A DNA stretch of 34,028 nucleotides, taken from a virus. The notes under the pieces were generated by a model. That model did not search any database. It was not told where the DNA came from and saw only the letters and a program-made list of their open reading frames with translations. Shown piece by piece: positions 1-5,627 of this stretch; position 1 is the first letter of the stretch, and each line of letters opens with the position of its first letter. Made by a program: the position numbers and the translations under genes. The DNA lies in the IMG/VR virus record IMGVR_UViG_3300045996_001962, positions 1-34,028 of that record; one strand, given 5' to 3'.

Positions 1-195
1 CGTCTTGCCGGTCGGCGACAGCCACAGCTGCATCAGCTCGCCGGTGACTGTGACGCCGCTGAGCGCGGGCACTTCGCCATATCGGTGGGTTAGCCCCTGG
101 GTGACTTGGTCGGCCGGGGCACAGTTGCCTTGCGCCGCGGCTGAGCCAGCCAGCAGCACCACGCCCGCTAATCCGCTAATCCACGTTTTCGTCAT
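1..195 (-). CDS. small secreted protein, 3' part missing (cut by window edge)
   Basis: Sixty-five codons of an open frame starting at ATG 195 and running leftward off the window. The first ~21 residues (MTKTWISGLAGVVLLAGSAAA) form a typical Sec signal peptide: short basic start, hydrophobic core, AxA-type cleavage site. The mature part begins QGNCAPADQV and contains a single visible Cys and an RYGE motif. I recall similar short secreted proteins in phages and alphaproteobacteria, but no function is known to me. A GGAAG ribosome-binding site lies in the 12-bp gap behind the upstream gene at 208-480, so the two are probably co-transcribed. Exported or periplasmic location is inferred from the signal peptide only. 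Confidence 0.65.
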   Translation of the reverse strand, partial: MTKTWISGLAGVVLLAGSAAAQGNCAPADQVTQGLTHRYGEVPALSGVTVTGELMQLWLSPTGKT

Positions 196-207
196 TCCGT
201 TCTTCCG

Positions 208-480
208 TCACCGCTCGCGGGCAGGGGTCCGCCAAGCGACTTCATCGGTGTCAGGCTCAACAGGCGGCAGCCCGGTGATGGGCGGGTTCGGCGGCAGCAC
301 CCCCGGGGGGATCTGGGTGACCCTGACAGGCCGCCAGTCATCTCGGCCCCACTGCTCGACGCCGCGCGCGTTGATGAGGTCAACCAGCAGCTTTAGCCCT
401 GCCGGGAATGGGGACATGTAGAAGCTGCGAGCGGCCGTGATGAACGCCTGCCGTTTGGCATCAGGCTTCCGTTCAGCCAT
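208..480 (-). CDS. hypothetical phage protein, 90 aa
   Basis: Short open frame starting at ATG 480 with an AGGAA ribosome-binding site about 6 bases upstream. The N-terminal half is mixed basic/aromatic (MAERKPDAKRQAFITAARSF) and probably helical; the C-terminal half is proline-rich and looks disordered. No domain is recognised. It precedes the secreted protein at 1-195 by 12 bp and follows a UUCG-type hairpin at 501-522. The good ribosome-binding site and the short spacing to the next gene support it being real. Function unknown. Confidence 0.6.
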   Translation of the reverse strand: MAERKPDAKRQAFITAARSFYMSPFPAGLKLLVDLINARGVEQWGRDDWRPVRVTQIPPGVLPPNPPITGLPPVEPDTDEVAWRTPARER

Positions 481-500
481 GCATTGTTCCTGGGGAAAGA

Positions 501-522
501 GGCCGAGCCCGAAGGCCCGGCC
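501..522 (-). terminator. UUCG-capped hairpin, possible weak terminator or attenuator
   Basis: A 9-bp inverted repeat (one G-U pair when read on the minus strand) closes a TTCG tetraloop. It is followed leftward by CTCTTTCC, a poor U-tract. It lies just upstream of the gene at 208-480, so it may attenuate or protect that message rather than end transcription. Confidence 0.4.
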
Positions 523-631
523 AGTTCAGGGGGTAAGATGCCGTGTGGTGTCGGGTGACACCGGGGAGGTGACCTAGGGGCACCATGCCACCGCCTGCCG
601 CGACGTTGCGGTCACCTCGCCGCTGCCCCCC

Positions 632-670
632 GAAAAAGGCCCGCCGGCCCTGGAAACGAGGCCGGCGGGC
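632..670 (-). terminator. strong rho-independent terminator for leftward transcription
   Basis: An 11-bp perfect GC-rich stem (arms 639-649 and 660-670) with a 10-base loop is followed on the minus strand by CTTTTTCGG (A-run 633-637 on the plus strand). This is a textbook intrinsic terminator. It would end transcripts coming from the Cro-like gene or from a promoter near 770. Confidence 0.85.
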
Positions 671-882
671 AAGGCACAGGGAGACGACACGCTGCAGAGA
701 GCCCGCGAGGGAGGACGCGGCCGGCGCTGCAGCTCGCCGGATCTCGTGACGCTCACGAGTTCGTGAGCTATTAACTCGTTGACGGAAGGAACCATCGCCG
801 GACACAACCGCAAAGTTCCCACGCCGGAAAATCGGACCCGCCCCGAGCGGGGTGACACACTGACGGAGGGAGAGAGCAATGC
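671..882. other. gap without a convincing gene between the terminator and the Cro-like gene
   Basis: Open frames here are low-complexity Arg/Ser/Ala-rich, run through the terminator at 632-670 and show no recognisable fold, so I do not call them. A GTG at 886 overlaps the stop of the Cro-like gene, but its frame has the same problem. The stretch holds the nested palindromes at 743-778 and, on the minus strand, a TTAATA hexamer at 770-775 that could be a -10 box for a short untranslated RNA ending at 632. Confidence 0.4.
743..778. promoter_or_regulatory. nested palindromes, candidate operator
   Basis: Three half-sites overlap here. CTCGTGA and TCACGAG (743-759, 3-base spacer) form a perfect 17-bp palindrome. 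CTCACGA and TCGTGAG (752-767, 2-base spacer) form a second perfect palindrome that shares half of the first. A third inverted repeat pairs CGAGTT (757-762) with AACTCG (773-778). Such shared half-sites are typical of cooperative binding by a dimeric regulator. The binding protein is unknown; it could be the Cro-like or XRE protein or a regulator encoded elsewhere. Confidence 0.5.
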
Positions 883-1167
883 TCACGCCGCTGCCGCCGT
901 AGGGTCCTCACAAGGACCTTGTGTTTTTACGCATCTTGCATCACGTTTGCGGTAAGGCTTCCGTGGCGGAGCTGCGTCATGCAGATCGGTGATGGTTACG
1001 CCAGCACCGGTCTCTAGCGAGAGCTTCGCCACCGAAGGCCAATGCCGTCCGGGGATGCTGTTGCGCTCCTCCCATGACCGGACGGCAAAAACGCCCAGCC
1101 CTAGGGAGTGCGCTACAGAAGCATAGCCGCCGAGGAGGCGGATGACGTCACGATGTTCCCTGGCCAT
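883..1167 (-). CDS. Cro-like DNA-binding protein (carph-isopro/YdaS type)
   Basis: The protein has the pattern of short phage Cro-like regulators: RDVIRLLGG, then a helix-turn-helix around residues 13-45 (YASVAHSLGLGVFAVRSW), then ERNSIPGRHW. The I-P-x-x-W signature after the recognition helix is characteristic of this group. The last ~30 residues are basic and Ala/Pro-rich. ATG occurs at 1173 and 1167; I prefer 1167 because a candidate leftward promoter (-35 at 1197-1202, -10 at 1174-1179) would start transcription at about 1167, giving a nearly leaderless message. It is divergent from the XRE repressor, the standard arrangement of a lysis/lysogeny switch. It probably represses the repressor promoter or its own. 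Starting at 1173 adds two residues. Confidence 0.75.
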   Translation of the reverse strand: MAREHRDVIRLLGGYASVAHSLGLGVFAVRSWEERNSIPGRHWPSVAKLSLETGAGVTITDLHDAAPPRKPYRKRDARCVKTQGPCEDPTAAAA

Positions 1168-1630
1168 ACGCATACACTACGCAACGGGATACTTGATTGC
1201 AACCGCAAAGTGCGTAAAGACGGAGCCCTCGGCGCACCCTACAGTTCTTCGTCAAGAACGACGGAGAATTGCGTGCCCCCCCAGAAAACAGGCGCCGGAA
1301 AAAGAGCCAAAGGTCTCGGACGTAGCGCGTGCCCTAAAGCGCCTACGCGAGAAAGCTGGGCTAAGTCACCGGGACATGGCGATAAGGCTAGGAATGTCGG
1401 CGACAGGCTATCAGCATTATGAAAACCGGTACAAGAAGCCTCGTTTCGAACGAGCCTTCCTGGAGAAGGTTGTCCTTATCCTGAGAAAACAAGGAGTGAC
1501 GGATGAGGACCTCGCCGATCTGGGCGACTTTTCTGAGGCGCTGGCCGGCAGCCTGGCCGAGGTAATCGAGGAATTGCGGCTGCTGCGGCAGGAGGTGGTC
1601 GCCCTGCGTCAGGCTCATCAGAAGGGATAA
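1142..1630 (+). CDS. XRE-family HTH repressor (CI-like)
   Basis: The XRE helix-turn-helix spans about residues 61-100 of the longest frame, with ALKRLREKAGLSHRDMAIR and GMSATGYQHYE giving helices 1-4. A short Asp/Glu-rich linker is followed by a C-terminal coiled coil (about 134-158, leucine-rich) that could dimerise it. It has no LexA-type peptidase domain, so induction is not by classical self-cleavage. The start is uncertain. ATG 1142 has GAGGAG upstream but would lie inside the divergent Cro-like gene and span the operators. TTG 1193 is in frame. GTG 1273 has a well-placed GGAG and sits 46 bases behind the candidate promoter, but it is one base out of frame because of a seven-C run at 1276-1282. 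The HTH call is secure; the N-terminus is not. Confidence 0.75.
   Translation: MTSRCSLAIRIHYATGYLIATAKCVKTEPSAHPTVLRQERRRIACPPRKQAPEKEPKVSDVARALKRLREKAGLSHRDMAIRLGMSATGYQHYENRYKKPRFERAFLEKVVLILRKQGVTDEDLADLGDFSEALAGSLAEVIEELRLLRQEVVALRQAHQKG
1167..1220. promoter_or_regulatory. divergent promoter/operator region of the genetic switch
   Basis: Two direct copies of TACGCA begin at 1167 and 1178, 11 bp apart (one helical turn). An inverted copy, TGCGTA, lies at 1211-1216 within an imperfect palindrome (ACCGCA, AAG, TGCGTA). Candidate rightward promoter: TTGATT at 1193-1198, 16 bp, TAAAGA at 1215-1220. Candidate leftward promoter: TTGCAA at 1197-1202, 17 bp, TAGTGT read on the minus strand at 1174-1179. 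The operator copies fall in or beside both promoters, as expected for mutual repression. Promoter hexamers are imperfect and called by eye. Confidence 0.5.
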
Positions 1631-1677
1631 CGCAAACCGTACGCATTTAGCGGTAGACAAGCCCAACGCATTTGCGT
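1629..1677. promoter_or_regulatory. second cluster of ACGCA operators upstream of the rightward operon
   Basis: ACGCA occurs at 1630-1634, TACGCAT at 1640-1646, and a perfect palindrome ACGCA-TT-TGCGT at 1666-1677. These match the core of the sites at 1167-1216. They lie between the repressor stop and the first gene of the early operon, so the repressor or Cro-like protein may also control that operon from here. Confidence 0.5.
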
Positions 1678-1684
1678 AGGCTCT

Positions 1685-1720
1685 CCCTCGACGCCACCAG
1701 ATCGGTGGCCTCATCGAGGG
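1685..1720 (+). promoter_or_regulatory. leader hairpin before the early operon
   Basis: Two nested stems: CCCTCG (1685-1690) with CGAGGG (1715-1720), enclosing GCCACC (1693-1698) with GGTGGC (1704-1709). No U-tract follows, so termination is unlikely; a leader structure just upstream of the ATG at 1731 is more plausible. Confidence 0.4.
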
Positions 1721-1730
1721 CTGAGCACCC

Positions 1731-2096
1731 ATGGATACCGCAACCCGACTTCTTGAGGCAGGCCGTCGCTACGAGGCCGCCTACAAGGCATCCACAGCGC
1801 TGCCACGCAAAGAGCGTGGAGCCGCCTTTGACGCCTACAGCGCGCAGTTCAAAGAGGACATCGCTGCGATCCGGCTGCCGGCCGACGACATGCTGGCCCT
1901 GGTCCGGGCGCTCGCGGGCGTTTGCGAGCATCAGGCTAGCGCTTGCGATGCCTCCTACTTCGACAGTTGGGAGGAGCAGGGCTCTTGGGAGCGCGCAGGC
2001 CGCGCCTTCGATGAGGCCGTGGAGCATCTTGAGGATGCCACTCGCGAGCCGACCATGTGGAAAGACTATTCCCTGCACATCGGGAGGGCGGCATGA
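1731..2096 (+). CDS. hypothetical early protein, 121 aa
   Basis: First gene of the rightward operon. It is a soluble, mostly helical acidic protein with Ala/Glu-rich helices throughout and no transmembrane segment or signal peptide. ATG 1731 is the first in-frame start after the operator cluster and hairpin; a GAGGG lies about 10 bases upstream. Its stop overlaps the next start as ATGA, indicating translational coupling. No family is recognised. Early phage proteins of this kind often bind host factors or DNA, but nothing in the sequence shows which. Confidence 0.65.
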   Translation: MDTATRLLEAGRRYEAAYKASTALPRKERGAAFDAYSAQFKEDIAAIRLPADDMLALVRALAGVCEHQASACDASYFDSWEEQGSWERAGRAFDEAVEHLEDATREPTMWKDYSLHIGRAA

Positions 2097-2197
2097 CCAC
2101 CGCCCTAATCAATGCCTGGTTCCTGCTCTCAGTCGCCGTCCTGACGTGGCAGCTGCTGAGCTGGCTTGGCCCTGCCACCTCGGTGTTCGCGCCATGA
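2093..2197 (+). CDS. tiny single-pass membrane protein, 34 aa
   Basis: The frame (MTTALINAWFLLSVAVLTWQ, then LLSWLGPATSVFAP) is almost entirely one hydrophobic helix, about residues 4-27. It overlaps the upstream stop and the downstream start by ATGA at both ends, which strongly suggests a translated gene in a coupled operon. Function unknown; topology cannot be fixed because charged residues are nearly absent. Confidence 0.55.
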   Translation: MTTALINAWFLLSVAVLTWQLLSWLGPATSVFAP

Positions 2198-2445
2198 GCG
2201 CGCCCGTTCAGTGGCAGGTTGTCGAGATTGACGACGACGACTTCCCTTATGCTGTCCGCAGCGGAGAATTCACGGCTGCCAAGGCTGTAACGTCACGCAG
2301 CGCCCGCTTGATCGCGGCCAGCCCAGTGATGCTGGATGCGCTGAAGGCTGCGCGTCCCTGGCTTGAGTGCCATCCCGACAAGAACGCTTACGAGGCTGAG
2401 CGGCGGGTTCTCGACGCCATCGCCAAGGCGCGCGGCCATGACTGA
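2194..2445 (+). CDS. hypothetical early phage protein, 83 aa
   Basis: ATG 2194 overlaps the preceding TGA (ATGA), and the frame ends at 2445. The middle carries ARLIAASPVMLDALKAARPW, closely like the 'LIAAAPELLEALKAL' helix seen in many short phage early proteins of unknown role. The N-terminus is rich in Asp. The protein is soluble and helical. Longer upstream starts in this frame would overlap two other genes in a different frame, so the coupled ATG is preferred. Function unknown. Confidence 0.65.
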   Translation: MSAPVQWQVVEIDDDDFPYAVRSGEFTAAKAVTSRSARLIAASPVMLDALKAARPWLECHPDKNAYEAERRVLDAIAKARGHD

Positions 2446-2665
2446 GGCCCAGAGCGCTGCCCTAGAAGCATCCCGCTGCCTCTGGTGCAAAGAAATCGAC
2501 CGCCTGCGCGAGGCAATGCGCTTCGCCGATCACCATGGCCTAACCGCAGCCTATGGCGTCCATAGGCACGACTACCAACTGGCCCTCGCCAGCCGCCGCG
2601 CGCTGGATGAGCTGCTGTGGGCGAGTGAGGAGAAGGCGGATGACCCCGCACGAAGCGCTGCGTGA
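2438..2665 (+). CDS. hypothetical early protein, 75 aa
   Basis: ATG 2438 overlaps the end of the previous gene by 8 bp. The product contains a CLWC pair near residues 14-17 and two His (HHG, VHRHD), a layout that could bind a metal but is too sparse to claim. Otherwise it is helical and soluble. It overlaps the next gene by 26 bp, unusual but consistent with the compact operon. Function unknown. Confidence 0.55.
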   Translation: MTEAQSAALEASRCLWCKEIDRLREAMRFADHHGLTAAYGVHRHDYQLALASRRALDELLWASEEKADDPARSAA

Positions 2666-2873
2666 GATCAAGCAGCTGGCCGGCTTCCCCGCCGCCAATG
2701 CTGGCTGGACGCTAACCCGCGTCGAAAGGATTGCCACCGCCGCTCTCGCCGAGACCGACGACACCGTGGCGGTGCCGCGGGAGCTGATGAAGCTAATAGA
2801 GAAGATATTAGACGAGCACGCTTACTACACCCTCAGAGAAACGCTTCTCGCCCTCCTAGGAGACAAGCCATGA
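2640..2873 (+). CDS. hypothetical early protein, 77 aa
   Basis: ATG 2640 begins MTPHEALREIKQLAG, and the frame ends at 2873, overlapping the next ATG as ATGA. The product is a soluble helical protein with a Leu/Glu-rich C-terminal helix (ELMKLIEKILDEHAYYTLRE), perhaps for self-association. No family recognised. Start choice rests on operon coupling; an upstream ATG at 2553 would overlap the preceding gene by more than 100 bp. Confidence 0.6.
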   Translation: MTPHEALREIKQLAGFPAANAGWTLTRVERIATAALAETDDTVAVPRELMKLIEKILDEHAYYTLRETLLALLGDKP

Positions 2874-3046
2874 GCGGAAAGAGCTTTAACACGATGGTCA
2901 GAGAGTATGACGGTCCGACCATACCGCTGCCGCCACCCTATGAGCCCGACGAGACCAACCGTTTCTGCGAGGGTCTCGTGCTGGGCCTGACACTTTCCTC
3001 CATCCTTTGGGGAGCAATACTATGGATTTTGACGAGTATCTCGTGA
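2870..3046 (+). CDS. small tail-anchored membrane protein, 58 aa
   Basis: ATG 2870 overlaps the previous stop (ATGA) and has AGGAG about 7 bases upstream. A polar, proline-rich N-terminal half (PTIPLPPPYEPDE) is followed by one hydrophobic helix near residues 35-56 (GLVLGLTLSSILWGAILWIL) that ends at the C-terminus, so it is predicted to be tail-anchored with the polar part in the cytoplasm. Function unknown. Confidence 0.6.
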   Translation: MSGKSFNTMVREYDGPTIPLPPPYEPDETNRFCEGLVLGLTLSSILWGAILWILTSIS

Positions 3047-3096
3047 CGGCAGATATCCTGGCCGTTGTCTGCTTACTTTGGGGGTTCGGCTGGTGA
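3022..3096 (+). CDS. tiny membrane protein, 24 aa
   Basis: MDFDEYLVTADILAVVCLLW then GFGW. ATG 3022 lies inside the end of the preceding gene in another frame, with GGAG about 8 bases upstream. Acidic N-terminus and one hydrophobic segment. It ends in TGA that overlaps the next GTG. The case rests on the ribosome-binding site and coupling; at this length chance is possible. Confidence 0.4.
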   Translation: MDFDEYLVTADILAVVCLLWGFGW

Positions 3097-3167
3097 CTGC
3101 CACCGCCCGCGGCCTCTACCTGCCAACCCTACTCGTCTGGACCCTAGCGTACTGGTTCTTGTCATGA
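3093..3167 (+). CDS. tiny membrane protein, 24 aa, GTG start
   Basis: GTG 3093 overlaps the upstream TGA (GTGA) and the frame ends in the ATGA that starts the next gene. The product (MTATARGLYLPTLLVWTLAY, then WFLS) is one hydrophobic helix with a single Arg near the start. Coupling on both sides is the main evidence. Confidence 0.4.
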   Translation: MTATARGLYLPTLLVWTLAYWFLS

Positions 3168-3403
3168 CCGAATCCGCCTTTCGGCCTGCGCGCAGCATGA
3201 TGGCGCAGATGGAAGATCTGGAAGAGCAGCTCGACGCCAAAGTCCACGCCTGCAACTCGGCGCTCGAGCACGTTGAGTTCCTGCAGGGGCAATACCACGA
3301 CGCGCTCGATGCGCTCTGCCGAGCCCACGAGGAGAGATTTGCCTGGAAGCTCCTCAGCTGCGCGACAGGCGTGGCTCTGATCCTGGCGGTGGTTTCCTGC
3401 TAG
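3164..3403 (+). CDS. coiled-coil protein with C-terminal membrane anchor, 79 aa
   Basis: Starts at ATG 3164 (ATGA overlap) and ends one base before the convergent tail gene stop at 3405. Residues about 12-60 form a coiled coil rich in Glu/Leu, and residues 62-79 (LLSCATGVALILAVVSC) form a C-terminal hydrophobic helix. The arrangement resembles small phage membrane-anchored coiled-coil proteins such as i-spanin-like or superinfection-exclusion proteins, but with the anchor at the wrong end for an i-spanin. Function unknown. It is the last gene of the rightward operon, and no terminator is visible before the convergent gene. Confidence 0.6.
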   Translation: MTESAFRPARSMMAQMEDLEEQLDAKVHACNSALEHVEFLQGQYHDALDALCRAHEERFAWKLLSCATGVALILAVVSC

Positions 3404-3404
3404 T

Positions 3405-5174
3405 CTACAGCGCTGCCTTGAAGCTGATGTTGTCGAGGCCGATGAAGACGTTGCCCCCGGCCATCCATTGCACCGCGCCGGTTGACGTGATCGTGACCAC
3501 CCCCTCGTTTTTCCAGCCGGAGTTGCTGTTGACGGCGCTGAAGTACTGCGCAAAAGGCGGGCGGAACCCGGCCGGCAGAATGAAAATCGTGTTGGTGCCG
3601 CCCGTCGAACCAGACTTGACTGCCCCCTCCAGCTTGACCGTTCCATCGGTGTTTTTAACGTAACGTACTGGGTTGTTTACCGAATCATACGCAACCCAGG
3701 CGCCGCTGGTCAGGAACACTGCCGAGGAGACAACGGTAGGCACGCCACACACACCCGCCGCTGCCGCGTCCACGTCCACCCGTGCTGCGGTAGCGGCCGA
3801 GGCGCTGCGAAAATCGTTGTCGTCGTGAATGCGGGTTTCAGTAGTCGACGCCCCAATTCGGATGTGTTTCGTGGCTGCGTCGGCGTTGATGACGTTGCGC
3901 GCGATCTTGGTGTAGGCCGCGTTCACAATGTCGATACCGTACAGCAAATTCGCGCCGTTCTTGATGTTGTTCCCGTCTATCTCGATAGAAGTAAGCTGAG
4001 TAATGTCCCCCTTCAGGACAATGCATGCCTCCTCGCTGCCGACATAGGTTCCCTGCTCAATCTGATTGTCGCGGATTTTGACCTGCGCCGCCCGGTGCAG
4101 GATCATGGCCCCGCCGGTCGTGGTGATGTTGTTCTTCTCGATACCGATCTGCGCCGCACCGGCTTCTGTCACCATCGACATTTCAATGCCGATGCCGGTT
4201 CCGCTCAGCGTGTTGCGCCAGATGCGGAACGAGTCTCCGATTCGATCCAGATAGATGCCGCCCTGCAGCCAGCTGCACTCGATATCGCCGCAGAACAGGC
4301 CGTCGACATTGGTCGGGTTGGTCAGCCGGAAGGCATTGCCACCCAGGCGGTGGCAGATGATCCCGCTCATCAGGAACTGCGGCAGGTAGCGACCGCTGGT
4401 CGTGATGTCGACATGGAACGCATGGCGGGCGGGCGTGGCGGTGCCGACCGTGATGATGCAGAAATTCTTGATCTGCCAACCGCGCTTGGTCCGATCGACG
4501 GTAGTGGCGGATGGGGTGAGGGTGAAAAGGTCGGTCGATGCGCCGACATCGCCAGGGATCACCAGAGCGGATAGGCTGCCGTGCCCCTCGATAAGCGCGG
4601 GCTTATCAATGACACCGCCGCCCTTGTAAATGTAGAGCCCGGCCGGGATGTAGATCTGGCCCCCTCGCGTCAGCGCGGCGTTAATCGCGGTCGTGTCGTC
4701 GGTGCCGTAGGTGACCGTCTTGACCGGGAAGGAGAGCGTGGTGCTGGCGTTGGTGGCAAGCTCCACCACCGTATTGCTCGTCCTGCTGAGAATAGTAGTG
4801 ACCAGGTCAGCCCCGGCTGCGCCCGCACCTGGAACGATGATGGTTTTGCCGACATCGGCAGTCACGAAGACAGCTCCGCCGACCGTCAACGTGGCGTCAC
4901 CCGAGGTGATGCCGGTGCTGTTCGTGACCTGGACGACATCGCCCTTAGCACCCAGGGTTTTGACTGAGGTGCCCCGGTCGAGCAGATGCTCCGCCAGCGT
5001 GCGGCTTGATTCACTGGTGATTCCGCCCAGCCACTGCGAGCTGGCGTTGCGCAGCGCATCGGCACCCGTCGCGACGGCCACGCCCGCGGCAACGATTGTC
5101 CCCGCGTCGCCAGACGGAATGCTGGTAAGGCCGCGCGCCCGCATCCGGGCTGAGCTGAAAGGATAGGCCACCAT
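3405..5174 (-). CDS. tailspike, right-handed beta-helix with receptor-binding tail
   Basis: A 589-residue protein. After a ~80-residue attachment region, a 'KTLGAKGDVVQ' segment opens the usual pectate-lyase-superfamily beta-helix, followed by DDTTAINAALTRGGQIYIPAGLY, the hallmark of phage tailspikes. Asn/Ile-rich rungs (IKIRDNQIEQ, IEIDGNNI, KIARNVI) continue to about residue 460. The C-terminal ~100 residues (GTVKLEGAVKSG, ILPAGFRPP) match a small beta-domain common at the ends of phage fibres and spikes. Expected to bind and perhaps cut a surface glycan; catalytic residues cannot be assigned. It starts at ATG 5174, overlapping the preceding TGA, and is the last gene of the leftward late series. 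Confidence 0.85.
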   Translation of the reverse strand: MVAYPFSSARMRARGLTSIPSGDAGTIVAAGVAVATGADALRNASSQWLGGITSESSRTLAEHLLDRGTSVKTLGAKGDVVQVTNSTGITSGDATLTVGGAVFVTADVGKTIIVPGAGAAGADLVTTILSRTSNTVVELATNASTTLSFPVKTVTYGTDDTTAINAALTRGGQIYIPAGLYIYKGGGVIDKPALIEGHGSLSALVIPGDVGASTDLFTLTPSATTVDRTKRGWQIKNFCIITVGTATPARHAFHVDITTSGRYLPQFLMSGIICHRLGGNAFRLTNPTNVDGLFCGDIECSWLQGGIYLDRIGDSFRIWRNTLSGTGIGIEMSMVTEAGAAQIGIEKNNITTTGGAMILHRAAQVKIRDNQIEQGTYVGSEEACIVLKGDITQLTSIEIDGNNIKNGANLLYGIDIVNAAYTKIARNVINADAATKHIRIGASTTETRIHDDNDFRSASAATAARVDVDAAAAGVCGVPTVVSSAVFLTSGAWVAYDSVNNPVRYVKNTDGTVKLEGAVKSGSTGGTNTIFILPAGFRPPFAQYFSAVNSNSGWKNEGVVTITSTGAVQWMAGGNVFIGLDNISFKAAL

Positions 5175-5563
5175 CAGCGCGTTCCCGTCGGCACGCAGTA
5201 GAGATCGATCACCCGCTCAGCGCCCTGCGCCACGGTCGAGACGCCGGTGCCGGCCGTAACCGAGCGAACCTTGATGGAGCGGTAGGGTGCCAGCAGCCCC
5301 TCGTCGAGCCGCACGGAGCTGCTTGCAGCCACCGTCACCAGCACCTGAGCGCCAGAATCGTCGAATACGGACAGGTACGTTTCTGTGCCGTCCGGGCTCT
5401 CGGAGAATGCAATGTCGGCAGCGGTCCAGGCCGACGGCATGCGAATTCCGGCGATGCGGAAGCCGGCGACGTTCACCGCCGCGGAGGTATGCCCGCCGTT
5501 GGCGATCGTCGCCTCTTTGACATAGAGCCGGTCAGCAGACCCGGCAAAATCTTGATCGGCCAT
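5174..5563 (-). CDS. phage tail-associated beta-protein, 129 aa
   Basis: All-beta small protein with VNVAGFRIAGIRMPSAWTAADI, then SPDGTETYLSVFDDSGAQV and APYRSIKVRSVTAGT. This 'G-Y/F-R-I-A-G-I-x-M-P-x-A-W-T-A-A' pattern is familiar from short proteins encoded among tail genes of many phages; I know no established biochemical role. It lies directly downstream of a candidate promoter element at 5611-5627 and is coupled to the 589-residue tailspike, so it may be an assembly adaptor or structural partner of that spike. Confidence 0.7.
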   Translation of the reverse strand: MADQDFAGSADRLYVKEATIANGGHTSAAVNVAGFRIAGIRMPSAWTAADIAFSESPDGTETYLSVFDDSGAQVLVTVAASSSVRLDEGLLAPYRSIKVRSVTAGTGVSTVAQGAERVIDLYCVPTGTR

Positions 5564-5610
5564 ACCCGCATCCCGAAAGAAGACCGGCCCTTAAGAACCA
5601 TGCCAGCCCC

Positions 5611-5627
5611 GCGCTGGCAGTGGCTAG
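5611..5627 (-). promoter_or_regulatory. degenerate copy of the repeated late-promoter element
   Basis: GCGCTGGCAGTGGCTAG matches the last 17 bases of the element at 29737-29753 and 16807-16823 with two mismatches. As at 29750, its CTA supplies the stop codon (read leftward as TAG) of the upstream gene. The next leftward start is 48 bp away. Confidence 0.5.

Noticed and set aside
473-886. Leftward open frame of 137 codons beginning at GTG 886, coupled to the Cro-like stop
   Set aside because: It runs through a strong terminator at 632-670 and has low-complexity Arg/Ser/Ala sequence without a recognisable fold. Coupling to the Cro-like gene keeps it from being excluded entirely.
903-930. Rightward hairpin CACAA/TTGTG followed by TTTTT inside the Cro-like gene
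   Set aside because: Only five pairs and inside coding sequence; no rightward transcription unit is known to its left.
2197-2216. GCGCGCCCGTTCAGTGGC, resembling the repeated late element
   Set aside because: It needs two inserted bases to align, lies inside the coding start of a rightward gene and does not precede a leftward gene. Judged chance.
3825-4574. Rightward open frame of 249 codons opposite the 589-residue tailspike
   Set aside because: Antisense shadow; composition typical of reverse-frame translation and no ribosome-binding site or family.
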